In this document: piece by piece, positions 45,174-53,845 of the stretch
Position numbering within the stretch: the stretch's first letter is position 1
Layout of the letters: every line of letters begins with the position of its first letter
Assembly: GCA_046598415.1 (NCBI GenBank)
Contig: JBKJIG010000060.1
Span: forward strand, 1-64,000
From: VFJZ01 sp046598415
GTDB taxonomy: Bacteria; Actinomycetota; Thermoleophilia; Gaiellales; F1-60-MAGs149
Direction: 5' to 3'
Length of the DNA: 64,000 nt
Program-made: the position numbers and the translations under genes
Notes under the pieces: model-generated
The model's database searches: none
What the model saw: the letters and a program-made list of their open reading frames with translations, nothing else
What the model was told of the DNA's origin: nothing

Positions 45174-46079
45174 GTGTCGATGACCCTCACACAGCTACGC
45201 AGCTTCCTCGCCGTCGTGCGGGCCGGGTCGGTGCGCGGCGCGGCCGAGGAGCTCGTCGTCACCCAGCCGTCGGTGTCCGCTGCCGTGTCGGCGCTGTCGC
45301 GCGAGCTCGGCGTCGAGCTCCTCGAGCGCGAGGGCCGGGGCGTCCGGCCGACCGCCGCCGGCACGGCGTTCGCCGCGTACGCCGCCGACGTGGTCGGCCT
45401 GCTCGACCGCGGGCGACGCGTCGCGCACGAGACGGCGGCGAGCAGCGAGCGGGTGCTGCGCATCGCGGCCGTCACCACCGCCGCCGAGTCGTTCGTGCCG
45501 GCGCTCATGCACGCGTTTGCCGTCGTCCACCCCGACGTGGCCCTCACGCTCAGCGTGGGCAACCGCGGCGCGGTGCTCGGACTGCTGCTCGGCCACGAGG
45601 CCGACGTCGCGTTCGGTGGGCGCCCGCCCCAGGACGACCGCCTCGTCGCGCACGCCTTCGCTCCCAACCGGCTGGTGCTGATCACCGAGCCGGGCGATCC
45701 ACTCGCCGGCGGCGCAACCGTGGACGCGGCGGCACTGGGCGGCCGAAACTGGCTGCTGCGCGAGCCGGGATCCGGCACGCGCACCGTCAACGAGGAGTTC
45801 CTGGTCGCCGCCGGGCTGGGCGCGACCACGCTCACCGTCGGGTCGAACGGGGCCATCAAGCAGGCCGCGCGGGCCGGTCTCGGCATCTCGTTCGTGTCGT
45901 GGGACGCGGTCGAGGCGGAGATCAGCGCCGGCCTGCTGGGAGCGATCGCCGTCCAGCCGGCGCCGCTGCCGCGCGAGTGGCACGTGATGCGGTCGCTGGT
46001 CGGCCCTCGCAGGTCGCTCGACGATGCGTTCGTGGCATACGTACGAGCAAACAGGCTGCGCCACAGGGACCGGAGCTGA
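45174..46079 (+). CDS. cbbR: LysR-type regulator CbbR
   Basis: A 301-residue LysR-type transcriptional regulator. The winged helix-turn-helix is at about 1-62 (TLTQLRSFLAVVRAGSVRGAAEELVVTQ), and the rest is the two-lobe inducer-binding domain. In cbb systems it senses metabolites such as RuBP or NADPH and activates the divergent operon. GTG 45174 or ATG 45180 may be the start. Position and divergence define the name. Confidence 0.85.
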   Translation: MSMTLTQLRSFLAVVRAGSVRGAAEELVVTQPSVSAAVSALSRELGVELLEREGRGVRPTAAGTAFAAYAADVVGLLDRGRRVAHETAASSERVLRIAAVTTAAESFVPALMHAFAVVHPDVALTLSVGNRGAVLGLLLGHEADVAFGGRPPQDDRLVAHAFAPNRLVLITEPGDPLAGGATVDAAALGGRNWLLREPGSGTRTVNEEFLVAAGLGATTLTVGSNGAIKQAARAGLGISFVSWDAVEAEISAGLLGAIAVQPAPLPREWHVMRSLVGPRRSLDDAFVAYVRANRLRHRDRS

Positions 46080-46143
46080 CAAGACGCGCAGCCACGGCGA
46101 GATCCGTTCGAGTCCCGGGACCGGTCGCTGGCGTTCCCGGCGG

Positions 46144-46200
46144 TTGACAGTCGGCGTCGCGCGGGGAACAATGCCGCCGGTCGAAGTTGGATCGTTCCAA
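46144..46200 (+). promoter_or_regulatory. promoter and LacI-type operator of the inositol operon
   Basis: TTGACA (46144-46149), 17 bp, then AACAAT (46167-46172) is the best promoter in the window. Fifteen bases on, TTGGA-TCGT-TCCAA (46187-46200) is an inverted repeat with a central CG, the form of LacI-family operators, placed to block initiation. AAGGGAGG follows directly as the Shine-Dalgarno of the first gene. The LacI gene is the third in the operon. Confidence 0.65.
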
Positions 46201-46212
46201 GGGAGGTCGGGT

Positions 46213-47313
46213 GTGCGGCGCCTGCGAGTCGGGTTGGTTGGAGCGGGCCTCGTCGGTCAGGCCGCCCACGCGTTCTTCCTCTGGGAGGACCGCGAGCGCT
46301 TCGACCTAGTCGCCCTCGCCGACGCGTCCGCCGAGGTCCGCGCCGCCGTCGGCGATCGCTACGGCATCCCCGAGCGGCACGCGGCGTTGGAGCCGCTGCT
46401 CTCACTCGGCCTCGACGCGGTCGTCTGCGCCACCCCCGACCCTTCCCACCCGGCCATCACGATCGCCGCGCTCAACGCCGGGCTGCACGTCCTGTGCGAG
46501 AAGCCCCTCGCGCTCACGACGGCGGCGTGCGACGAGATGATCACCGCCCGTGACCGCAGCCAGCGCGTCCTCCAAGTCGCCTACATGAAGTGCTACGACC
46601 CGGCGGTGGAGAGGATGCTCGAGCTCCTGCCGGAGCGCATCGAGGATGTCCGCTACGTCTCGGTCGAGGTCAACGATCCCGACCACGAGCCGTTCGTGGC
46701 GCACCTGCCGATGCGCTTCTGCTCGGACGTGCCCGACGCCCTGATCACCGCTGGGCGGCGCCTCTGGGCGGCGCAACTCGCCGAAAGCGCCGGCGGCAAG
46801 CCGGACGAGGCCGGGGCGCGCGCGCTCGCCGGCGGGTACCTGTCGGCGATGGTGCACGACGTCGCCGTGCTCCACGGGATCGTCGCCCGCTACGGCGTCG
46901 AGCTGCCCGAGCAGGCGGCGCGCGGCACGATCATCGACGAGGGCCGCGGCGCGCAGCTCGGGGTGTTCCTGCCCGGCGGCGGCTACGCCTCGCTGGTGCA
47001 CCTCAACCTCCCTGGCGTGAACGACTACACGGAGCGCGTCACCGTCTACTGCACCGACCGCATTCTCGAGCTCGTCTTCCCCGCGCCCTACCTCCGCCAC
47101 CACCCGACCCGCCTCACGCTGCGGCGCAACGACGGCGCGCTCGGCCTGACGACCACGGAAATCCGGGCGAGCTACGAGGAGGCGTTCCGCAACGAGTTGC
47201 GCGCGTTCCACGCCGCGATCTGCGACGGTGCCGCGGTGCGCACGCCGCCGGAACTCGCCCGTCGCGACGTCGCTCTGCTCGTTTCCGCCTATCACCGCGC
47301 GATGGAGCGATGA
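46213..47313 (+). CDS. Gfo/Idh/MocA oxidoreductase
   Basis: A 366-residue NAD(P)-dependent dehydrogenase. The Rossmann motif is GLVGAGLVG, and LHVLCEKPLALT is the CEKP signature that supplies the conserved Lys; MVHDVAVLHG holds the catalytic-type His region. The family oxidises inositols, sugars and sugar acids. GTG 46213 was chosen for its AAGGGAGG site; ATG 46171 lies inside the promoter and is rejected. It is the first gene of the operon, followed by a TIM-barrel protein with ATGA overlap. Confidence 0.85.
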   Translation: MRRLRVGLVGAGLVGQAAHAFFLWEDRERFDLVALADASAEVRAAVGDRYGIPERHAALEPLLSLGLDAVVCATPDPSHPAITIAALNAGLHVLCEKPLALTTAACDEMITARDRSQRVLQVAYMKCYDPAVERMLELLPERIEDVRYVSVEVNDPDHEPFVAHLPMRFCSDVPDALITAGRRLWAAQLAESAGGKPDEAGARALAGGYLSAMVHDVAVLHGIVARYGVELPEQAARGTIIDEGRGAQLGVFLPGGGYASLVHLNLPGVNDYTERVTVYCTDRILELVFPAPYLRHHPTRLTLRRNDGALGLTTTEIRASYEEAFRNELRAFHAAICDGAAVRTPPELARRDVALLVSAYHRAMER

Positions 47314-48269
47314 CCGTGCGCATCGGTCTCTACAGCGACGCATTGCCCCAACTCGACCGCCTCGCGCTCCTCTCCTGGTGCGCCCAGCGCGGCATCGCCG
47401 ACGTCGAGCTCGGCGTCGGCGCCTGGGGCCCGCTCCCGCGCCCGCACCTCGATCTCGACCAGCTGCTCGCGGAGCGCGGCGCGCGCGACGTGATCGCCGG
47501 CGAGTTCGCCGACCACGGCCTGTCCCTCGCCTGCGTCAACGCGGCGGGCAACGTCCTGCACCCGAACCCAATGGCCCGGGCCGATGCGCAGGCCCGACTG
47601 CGCGGGGCGCTCGAGCTCGCCGCGCTCCTCGGCGTCGACCGCGTGGTGACCATGAGCGGCTGCCCCGGTGCACGGACGCCGAGCCCGATCGGCGTCTGGG
47701 CCGTATGGTCATCGAGCGCCGACGACGAGGCGCTCTGGGACTGGCAGTTCGACAACGAGGTGGCGCCGTACTGGCGCGAGACGAGCCGTCTCGCGGCCGC
47801 GATCGCGCCCGACGTACAGGTCTGCCTCGAGCTCCACGCCGGCCTCGCGATCTACAACCCGGCGTCGTTCGCCCGGCTCGCGGAGGTGGTCGGTCCGAAC
47901 GTCGGCATCAACTTCGACCCGAGCCATTTCTGGTGGCAGGGCATCGACCCGCTCGCGGTCATCGCCGAGCACGGCGACCGGATCGGCTTCTGCCACGGCA
48001 AGGACACGCTCGTGTACCCCGACCGGGTGCGCGTGAACGGTGTCAACGACCATCGCTTCCCGCCCGACCCCGCCACCTCCACCTGGCACTTCGCGGCCGT
48101 CGGCGAGGGGCACGACGACGCCACCTGGACGACGCTCCTGTCGACCCTCCGTGCGGCCGGCTACGACGGGGTCGTCTCGATCGAGCACGAGGACCCGCGC
48201 TACGACGGCGAGGAGGGCGTCGAGCGTTCTCTGGCGGGGCTGCGCCGAGCGCTGGAGGCGATCCGGTGA
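47310..48269 (+). CDS. sugar phosphate isomerase/epimerase (TIM barrel)
   Basis: A 319-residue xylose-isomerase-like TIM-barrel protein. Family features are GIADVELGVGAWG near the N-terminus, CLELHAG (metal Glu), GINFDPSHFWWQG, FCHGKDT and VSIEHED. In inositol clusters such proteins are epimerases or dehydratases (IolE/IolH/IolI/IolO types); which one it is cannot be told. It overlaps both neighbours by 4 bp. Confidence 0.82.
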   Translation: MTVRIGLYSDALPQLDRLALLSWCAQRGIADVELGVGAWGPLPRPHLDLDQLLAERGARDVIAGEFADHGLSLACVNAAGNVLHPNPMARADAQARLRGALELAALLGVDRVVTMSGCPGARTPSPIGVWAVWSSSADDEALWDWQFDNEVAPYWRETSRLAAAIAPDVQVCLELHAGLAIYNPASFARLAEVVGPNVGINFDPSHFWWQGIDPLAVIAEHGDRIGFCHGKDTLVYPDRVRVNGVNDHRFPPDPATSTWHFAAVGEGHDDATWTTLLSTLRAAGYDGVVSIEHEDPRYDGEEGVERSLAGLRRALEAIR

Positions 48270-49207
48270 CCACGATCCACGACGTTGCGCGGCGCGCGGG
48301 CGTGTCGAAGTCGACGGTGTCGAACGTCGTCCGCGGCCGGTCGGTGGTCGCGGACGCCACCCGGCGTCGGGTCGAGCGGGCGATCGACGAGCTCGGCTAC
48401 CACCCGGACGTGGTCGCGCGCGCGCTGCGGTCGCGGGCGACCTTCGCGATCGGCATCCTCGTCCCCGAGACCGTCAACCCGTTCTTCGCGGTCCTGGCGC
48501 TGGGTGCCGAGCGGGCGGCACACGCGGCCGGCTATGCGGTGCTCGTGGTGACGACGGAGTGCGAGCCGGACCGCGAGCGCGAGGCGGTGCGGGCGCTGAT
48601 CGGCCGCCGCGTCGACGGGGTGCTCGTCGCGGGCGCCTCCGAGGGATCGATGCTGCACGCTGCGCTCCTCGAACGCGACGTACCGGTCGTGCTCGCCGGC
48701 ATCTCGGGCATGTCCGACGCGCGGCTTGGCGTGATCGACGTCGACGACGACGTCGCCATGGACGCGGTCGCCGCGCACCTCGCCGCGCTCGGACACCGGC
48801 AGGTGGCGTTCGCCGGCAACGTGCTCCACGAGATGGCCGGCGAACGGCGACGGCTCGCCTTCGCCGCCGCTGCCAGCCGCCAGGGACTGGAGCTGGTCGG
48901 CATCGAGGATGCGCCGACGGCGATTGCCGCGCACAACGACATGATCGCGATCGGCGAGATCGACCGGCTGGAGCGGGCGGGCTGGCGCGTGCCGGCCGAC
49001 GTCTCCGTCGTCGGGTTCGACGACATCCCGCTGGCCGCGCACCGGCGCATCGACCTGACCACCGTCCGCGCCGACGGGCGCGCGCTCGGGCGGCGGGCGA
49101 CGGAGCTGCTCGTCACCGCCGCGGCGGCCGGCCGGCACGTCGCCCATACCGAGCTTTTCGACGCGGTGCTCGTCGTGCGCGGCTCGACCGGGGCGGTCGC
49201 GGCATGA
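48266..49207 (+). CDS. LacI-family regulator, short ligand-binding domain
   Basis: A 313-residue LacI/GalR regulator. The helix-turn-helix (TIHDVARRAGVSKSTVSNVVRG) and hinge (ARALRSRAT) are intact and the effector domain starts with FAIGILVPETVNPFFAVL. Between QGLELVGIE and DAPTAIAAHNDMIAIG about 30-40 residues usual for the family are missing, which removes part of the ligand-binding lobe. It may still dimerise, but inducer response could be altered. GTG 48266 overlaps the previous stop. The operator at 46187-46200 is its likely target. Confidence 0.85.
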   Translation: MTTIHDVARRAGVSKSTVSNVVRGRSVVADATRRRVERAIDELGYHPDVVARALRSRATFAIGILVPETVNPFFAVLALGAERAAHAAGYAVLVVTTECEPDREREAVRALIGRRVDGVLVAGASEGSMLHAALLERDVPVVLAGISGMSDARLGVIDVDDDVAMDAVAAHLAALGHRQVAFAGNVLHEMAGERRRLAFAAAASRQGLELVGIEDAPTAIAAHNDMIAIGEIDRLERAGWRVPADVSVVGFDDIPLAAHRRIDLTTVRADGRALGRRATELLVTAAAAGRHVAHTELFDAVLVVRGSTGAVAA

Positions 49208-50202
49208 CGCCACTCGGGATCGCCGTCGTCGGTGCCGGCCGACAGGGCCTCGCGCACCTCGCAGCGGCGCGGATCGCGCGTCGCGTGCGCCTGCGCGCCG
49301 TCTGCGACGCCGTGCCGGGCGTCGCCACCAAGGCCGCCCGGGACGGCATCGCGGCCGACGGCGACCTCGCGCGCACCCTCGACCGCGACGAGGTCGAGGC
49401 GGTGGTCGTGGCGGCCTCGACGCACCGCCACGCCGAGATCGTCGACGCCGCGCTCCGCGCAGGCCGCCACGTGCTTTGCGAGAAGCCGCTCACCCTCCTG
49501 CCAGCCGACGACGACCGGCTCGCCGCGCTCGCGGCGGAACGCGGCCTCGTACTTCAGGTCGGCTTCACGCGCCGCCACGGCTGGCCGTACCGCGAGGCGC
49601 TGCGCCTGCTGCGCGCCGGCGTGATCGGCGAGCCCCGGCTCGCCCGGCTCGCGCAGTGGGACGCGGAGGCGCCGCCGCCCGCGTTTCTCGACCCGGCGGT
49701 TTCCGGCGGGCTCGAGATCGACTGCGGCATCCACGAGGTCGACCTCGCCGGCTGGCTGCTCGGCGCGCCCATCGCGCGCGTCGCCGCGCAAGGCGCGCCG
49801 ACGCGCGCCGCGATCGCCGCAGTCGGCGACGTCGAGGCGCTCGCCGCGCTGGCGGCGACCACGGCCGGGCACGCCGTCACGATCGACCTGCACCGCTCCT
49901 GCGGGTTCGCCGACATCGTCCGCAGCGAGATCGCCGGGAGCGAGGGTGCGTTGCTGATCCGCTTCGACGGCGCCGGCGGCCTTGCGGTCGGCACGCGCGA
50001 CGGGCTCCGCGACATCGCCGGCCCACCGGGCGACGCCATCGCGACGGCCCTTGCAAGCCAGCTCGACGCGCTCGCCGCGGCGGTCGCGGGCGAGCCGGTC
50101 GAGGCAGCCGGCGCGGCTGATTCCACGCGCGCGCTGCTCGCTGCCCGCGCGATGGCCGAGGCTCGCCGCAGCGGGCGCTGGGAGGAGGTACCACGTCGGT
50201 GA
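49204..50202 (+). CDS. Gfo/Idh/MocA oxidoreductase, inositol 2-dehydrogenase-like
   Basis: A 332-residue NAD-dependent dehydrogenase. GIAVVGAGRQG is the nucleotide-binding motif, HVLCEKPLT the signature Lys, and DCGIHEVDLAGWLLG the conserved His/Asp region. It probably oxidises myo-inositol or a stereoisomer to an inosose (IolG role), because iolD, iolC, iolB and an iolE-like gene follow. ATG overlaps the LacI stop and its own stop overlaps iolD. Confidence 0.8.
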   Translation: MTPLGIAVVGAGRQGLAHLAAARIARRVRLRAVCDAVPGVATKAARDGIAADGDLARTLDRDEVEAVVVAASTHRHAEIVDAALRAGRHVLCEKPLTLLPADDDRLAALAAERGLVLQVGFTRRHGWPYREALRLLRAGVIGEPRLARLAQWDAEAPPPAFLDPAVSGGLEIDCGIHEVDLAGWLLGAPIARVAAQGAPTRAAIAAVGDVEALAALAATTAGHAVTIDLHRSCGFADIVRSEIAGSEGALLIRFDGAGGLAVGTRDGLRDIAGPPGDAIATALASQLDALAAAVAGEPVEAAGAADSTRALLAARAMAEARRSGRWEEVPRR

Positions 50203-52022
50203 ACACCGTGCGGATGACGACGGCCGAGGCGCTGATCCGCCACCTCGTGGTGCAGCGGACCGTCGTCGACGGGCGCTCCGTGCCGCTCCTCGGCGGCGTG
50301 TTCGCGATCTTCGGTCACGGCAACGTGACGGGGCTCGGCGCCGCGCTGTACGACGTCGCGGACATCCTGCCGACCTACCGCGGCCAGAACGAGCAGGGGA
50401 TGGCGCTCGCGGCCGTCGCCTACGCACGGGCACAGCGACGGCGCCGCTTCATGGCAGTGACGTCATCGATCGGTCCGGGCGCGACAAACATGGTGACCGC
50501 CGCCGGCGTCGCGCTCGCGAACCGCCTGCCGCTCCTGCTCCTCGCCGGCGACACCTTCGCGAGCCGCCTGCCCGACCCGGTGCTGCAGCAGGTCGAACAC
50601 TTCGGCGAACCCAGCACGACCGTCAACGACAGCTTCCGCGCCGTCACCCGCTACTGGGACCGGATCGTGCGTCCCTCGCAGCTCCTCTCCTCGCTGCCGC
50701 ACGCGCTCTCGGTCCTGCTCGACCCGGCTGACTGCGGCCCGGCGTTCCTCGGCCTGCCCCAGGACGTCCAGACCGAGTCCTTCGACTGGCCGGCCGTGTT
50801 CTTCGAGCCGGTCGAGCACGAGATCGCCAGGCCGCGCCCGGCGCGGTCCCAGGTCGCCGCCGCTGCGACGCTCCTGCGGGCGGCGCACGCGCCGCTGCTG
50901 GTCGCCGGCGGCGGCGTCCGCTACGCCGGCGCCGAGGCCGCGGTCGCGTCGTTCGCCGAGCGGCACGGCGTGCCCGTCGTCGAGACGGTAGCCGGCAAGG
51001 GCTCGCTACCTGTTGCGCACCCGCTCTTCGCCGGGCCGGTGGGCGTCACCGGCGCCGACGCCGCGAACGCGCTCGCCGGCGACGCCGACGTCGTGCTCTG
51101 CGTCGGCACGCGGCTGCAGGACTTCACAACCGGCTCGTGGACGGTGTTCGGCACCGAGGCGCGCCTGATCGGCCTCAACGCGGCCCGGTTCGACGCCGTC
51201 AAGCACCGCTCCCAGCCCGTCCAGGGCGATGCCGGCGAGGCGCTCGCCGACCTCGGCGTGGCGCTCGCCGGCTGGTCTGCCGACCCTGCCGTGGCGGCGA
51301 CGGCCGCGGCCGCGGGCGCGGCCTACCGGGCGTCCGTGGCCGCGCGCACCCGTCCCGGCGACGGGCCGGTGCTCTCCTACGCCGAGGTGATCGGCGTCGT
51401 CCACGGCCAGGCGACGGCGGACGACTACGTGGTAGCGGCGGCCGGCGGGCTGCCCGGAGAGCTGAACGTGAACTGGCTGGCCCGGGGACCCGGCACGGTC
51501 GATTGCGAATATGGCTTCTCGTGCATGGGCTACGAGCTCTCCGGCGCGTGGGGAGCCCGCCTCGCTCGGCCCGCGGGCGAGGTGTTCGCCCTCTGCGGCG
51601 ACGGCTCGTACCTGATGCTGAACGTCGACCTGTACTCGACCGTCCTGCACGGCGAGAAGGTGATCGCGGTCGTGTGCGACAACGGCGGCTACGCCGTTAT
51701 CGAGCGGCTCCAGCTCGCAATGGGCAACCCCTCCTTCCGCAACATGATCGAGGGTACGCGGGTCGACTTCGCCGCGCACGCCCGTTCCCTCGGCTGCGCC
51801 GCCGAGCAGGTCTCGGGCACCGCCGGACTTGCCGCGGCGCTGACGCGGGCCCGTGCGTGTGACCGGACGACCGTGATCGTCGTCGACGTCGCCGCGCAGG
51901 ACTGGACCCCGGGCGGCGCCTTCTGGGAGGTCGGCGTTCCCGCGGCGTCGGAGCGTCCGGCGGTGCGCGCGGCACGGGCCCGGATCGACGAGGGGCTCGC
52001 CCGGCAGCGGCGGGGTGTCTGA
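50199..52022 (+). CDS. iolD: 3D-trihydroxycyclohexane-1,2-dione hydrolase
   Basis: A 607-residue thiamine diphosphate enzyme that opens the ring of the diketo inositol derivative. GGVFAIFGHGNVTGLG and YRGQNEQGMALAAVAYA at the N-terminus are typical of IolD; the C-terminal domain has the GDGSY...DN ThDP-metal motif (CGDGSYLMLN and VVCDNGGY). GTG 50199 overlaps the previous stop and has GGAGGAGG about 10 bases before it. Confidence 0.92.
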   Translation: MNTVRMTTAEALIRHLVVQRTVVDGRSVPLLGGVFAIFGHGNVTGLGAALYDVADILPTYRGQNEQGMALAAVAYARAQRRRRFMAVTSSIGPGATNMVTAAGVALANRLPLLLLAGDTFASRLPDPVLQQVEHFGEPSTTVNDSFRAVTRYWDRIVRPSQLLSSLPHALSVLLDPADCGPAFLGLPQDVQTESFDWPAVFFEPVEHEIARPRPARSQVAAAATLLRAAHAPLLVAGGGVRYAGAEAAVASFAERHGVPVVETVAGKGSLPVAHPLFAGPVGVTGADAANALAGDADVVLCVGTRLQDFTTGSWTVFGTEARLIGLNAARFDAVKHRSQPVQGDAGEALADLGVALAGWSADPAVAATAAAAGAAYRASVAARTRPGDGPVLSYAEVIGVVHGQATADDYVVAAAGGLPGELNVNWLARGPGTVDCEYGFSCMGYELSGAWGARLARPAGEVFALCGDGSYLMLNVDLYSTVLHGEKVIAVVCDNGGYAVIERLQLAMGNPSFRNMIEGTRVDFAAHARSLGCAAEQVSGTAGLAAALTRARACDRTTVIVVDVAAQDWTPGGAFWEVGVPAASERPAVRAARARIDEGLARQRRGV

Positions 52023-52970
52023 GTGCACGACCTCGTTGCGATGGGCCGCGTGTCGGTCGACATCTACCCGGAACAGCCCGGGCCGATCGCGACCGTCCGC
52101 ACGTTCGCGAAGTCGATCGGCGGTACCGCCACCAACGTCGCCGTCGCCTGCGCCCGCTACGGACGCCGCGTCGCCCTCGTCACGAAGGTCGGCGACGACG
52201 CCTTCGGCGCCTACGTCCGCTCAGCGCTGACCGCGTTCGGCGTCGACACCCGACTCGTCGGCAGCGACCCGCGGCTCCTGACGCCGGTCGTCTTCTGTGA
52301 GCTCGACCCGCCCGAGTCCCCTCGCCTGATCTTCTACCGAGAGCCAAAGGCGCCGGACATGGAGATCGCGCCCGCCGACCTCGATCTGGACACGATGCGC
52401 GCCGCGCGGATTCTCTGGGTCACCGGCAGCGGGCTCTCGGACGAGCCGCATCGCGCGGCGCTCGCGACCGCGCTCGCGGCGCGCGCACGGCGCGGGATCA
52501 CGGTGCTCGACCTCGACTGGCGACCGACGTTCTGGCGCGCGCCGGACGAGGCGCGGGCGTGTTACGGCGCGGCGCTCGCCGGCGTCACGGTCGCGATCGG
52601 CAACCGCGAGGAGGTCGCGGTTGCGGTCGGTACCGACGAGCCGGAGGAGGCCGCCCGACGGCTGCTCGAGCTCGGCCTCGAGCTGGCGATCGTGAAGCTC
52701 GGCGGCGACGGCGTCCTGGTCGCGTCGGCCGACGGCGTCGCTCGCATCCCCGCGCACCGGGTCGCGGTGGTCTGCGGTCTCGGTGCCGGCGACGCCTTCG
52801 GCGGTGCGCTCTGCCATCGCCTGCTCGCCGGTGATCGTCCGACAGAGGCGGCGCGGTTCGCGAACGCCGCCGGCGCCATCGTCGCCGGCCGCCTGCTCTG
52901 CGCCGACGCGATGCCCGTCGAGGACGAGGTCGTCGCGCTTCTCACCACCATCCCCGGGGGACCGACGTGA
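52023..52970 (+). CDS. iolC: 5-dehydro-2-deoxygluconokinase
   Basis: A 315-residue PfkB-family kinase that phosphorylates 2-deoxy-5-keto-gluconate. It opens with MGRVSVDIYPEQPG and GGTATNVAVACARYG, typical of IolC, and has the catalytic GLGAGDAFGGAL motif. The GTG start directly follows the iolD stop. It precedes iolB with ATGA overlap. Confidence 0.9.
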   Translation: MHDLVAMGRVSVDIYPEQPGPIATVRTFAKSIGGTATNVAVACARYGRRVALVTKVGDDAFGAYVRSALTAFGVDTRLVGSDPRLLTPVVFCELDPPESPRLIFYREPKAPDMEIAPADLDLDTMRAARILWVTGSGLSDEPHRAALATALAARARRGITVLDLDWRPTFWRAPDEARACYGAALAGVTVAIGNREEVAVAVGTDEPEEAARRLLELGLELAIVKLGGDGVLVASADGVARIPAHRVAVVCGLGAGDAFGGALCHRLLAGDRPTEAARFANAAGAIVAGRLLCADAMPVEDEVVALLTTIPGGPT

Positions 52971-53845
52971 ACCGTACGGCAGCCGAGCTCCACCTCCCGG
53001 CCGGGAGCGCAACCGGTGAGGGCTCGCCGGTGCTGGTTACGCCCGCCCGCGCCGGCTGGCGCTACTGCGGGCTCCGCGTCGTCCGCCTCGCGCCAGGCGT
53101 GGAGCTTCGCCTCGACACCGGCGGCGACGAGGTGGCGGTGATCCCACTGGCCGTCGCAGCGCTCGACGCGACGGTCGACGGCCAGGACTACCACCTCACA
53201 GGCCGCGCCGACGTCTTCGCCCGCGTCCCCGACTACCTCTACGTCCCGCGCGACGCCGCACTCTCGCTCCATGCCGGTGCCGGCGGCGAGGTCGCGCTCG
53301 CCAGCGCCCCGGCCCGTGTCCGGCGCGCGCCCGCGCTGCTGCGGGCGGCCGACGTCGCAGTCGAGGTGCGCGGCGCCGGCCGCGCCACCCGCCAGGTGAC
53401 GAACTTCCTCACGCCCGACGTCGACGTTGCCGACCGGTTGCTCTGCTGCGAGGTGCTGACGCCGCCCGGCAACTGGTCGAGCCACCCGCCGCACAAGCAC
53501 GACGACGCCTCCGGTGGGTTCGAAGCAGAGCTCGAGGAGATCTACTACTTCCGCGTCGCGGGCGGCGGCTTCGCCGCGCACCGGACGTACGACCTCAGGG
53601 AGGGGTGGGACGTGACGGTGGCCGTTCACAGCGACGACGTGTTCCTGGTGCCGCGCGGGTTCCACGGGCCGTGCATGGCGAGCCCGGAGCACGCGCTGTG
53701 GTACCTGAACGTGCTGGCGGGGCCGGGCGAAAAGCGCTCGATGGCCATCAGCGACGACCCGGAACACCACTGGATCCGCGCCAGCTGGGAGGGTGTCGAG
53801 CTCGACCCGCGCGTGCCGATGGCGACGGCCGGGGGCGAGCGATGA
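52967..53845 (+). CDS. iolB: 5-deoxy-glucuronate isomerase
   Basis: A 292-residue bicupin that isomerises 5-deoxy-glucuronate to 2-deoxy-5-keto-gluconate. The metal-binding cupin motif is SSHPPHKHDD with EEIYYFRV, and the second cupin has FLVPRGFHGPC. These are hallmarks of IolB. It overlaps iolC and the aldolase gene by 4 bp on each side. Confidence 0.93.
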   Translation: MNRTAAELHLPAGSATGEGSPVLVTPARAGWRYCGLRVVRLAPGVELRLDTGGDEVAVIPLAVAALDATVDGQDYHLTGRADVFARVPDYLYVPRDAALSLHAGAGGEVALASAPARVRRAPALLRAADVAVEVRGAGRATRQVTNFLTPDVDVADRLLCCEVLTPPGNWSSHPPHKHDDASGGFEAELEEIYYFRVAGGGFAAHRTYDLREGWDVTVAVHSDDVFLVPRGFHGPCMASPEHALWYLNVLAGPGEKRSMAISDDPEHHWIRASWEGVELDPRVPMATAGGER

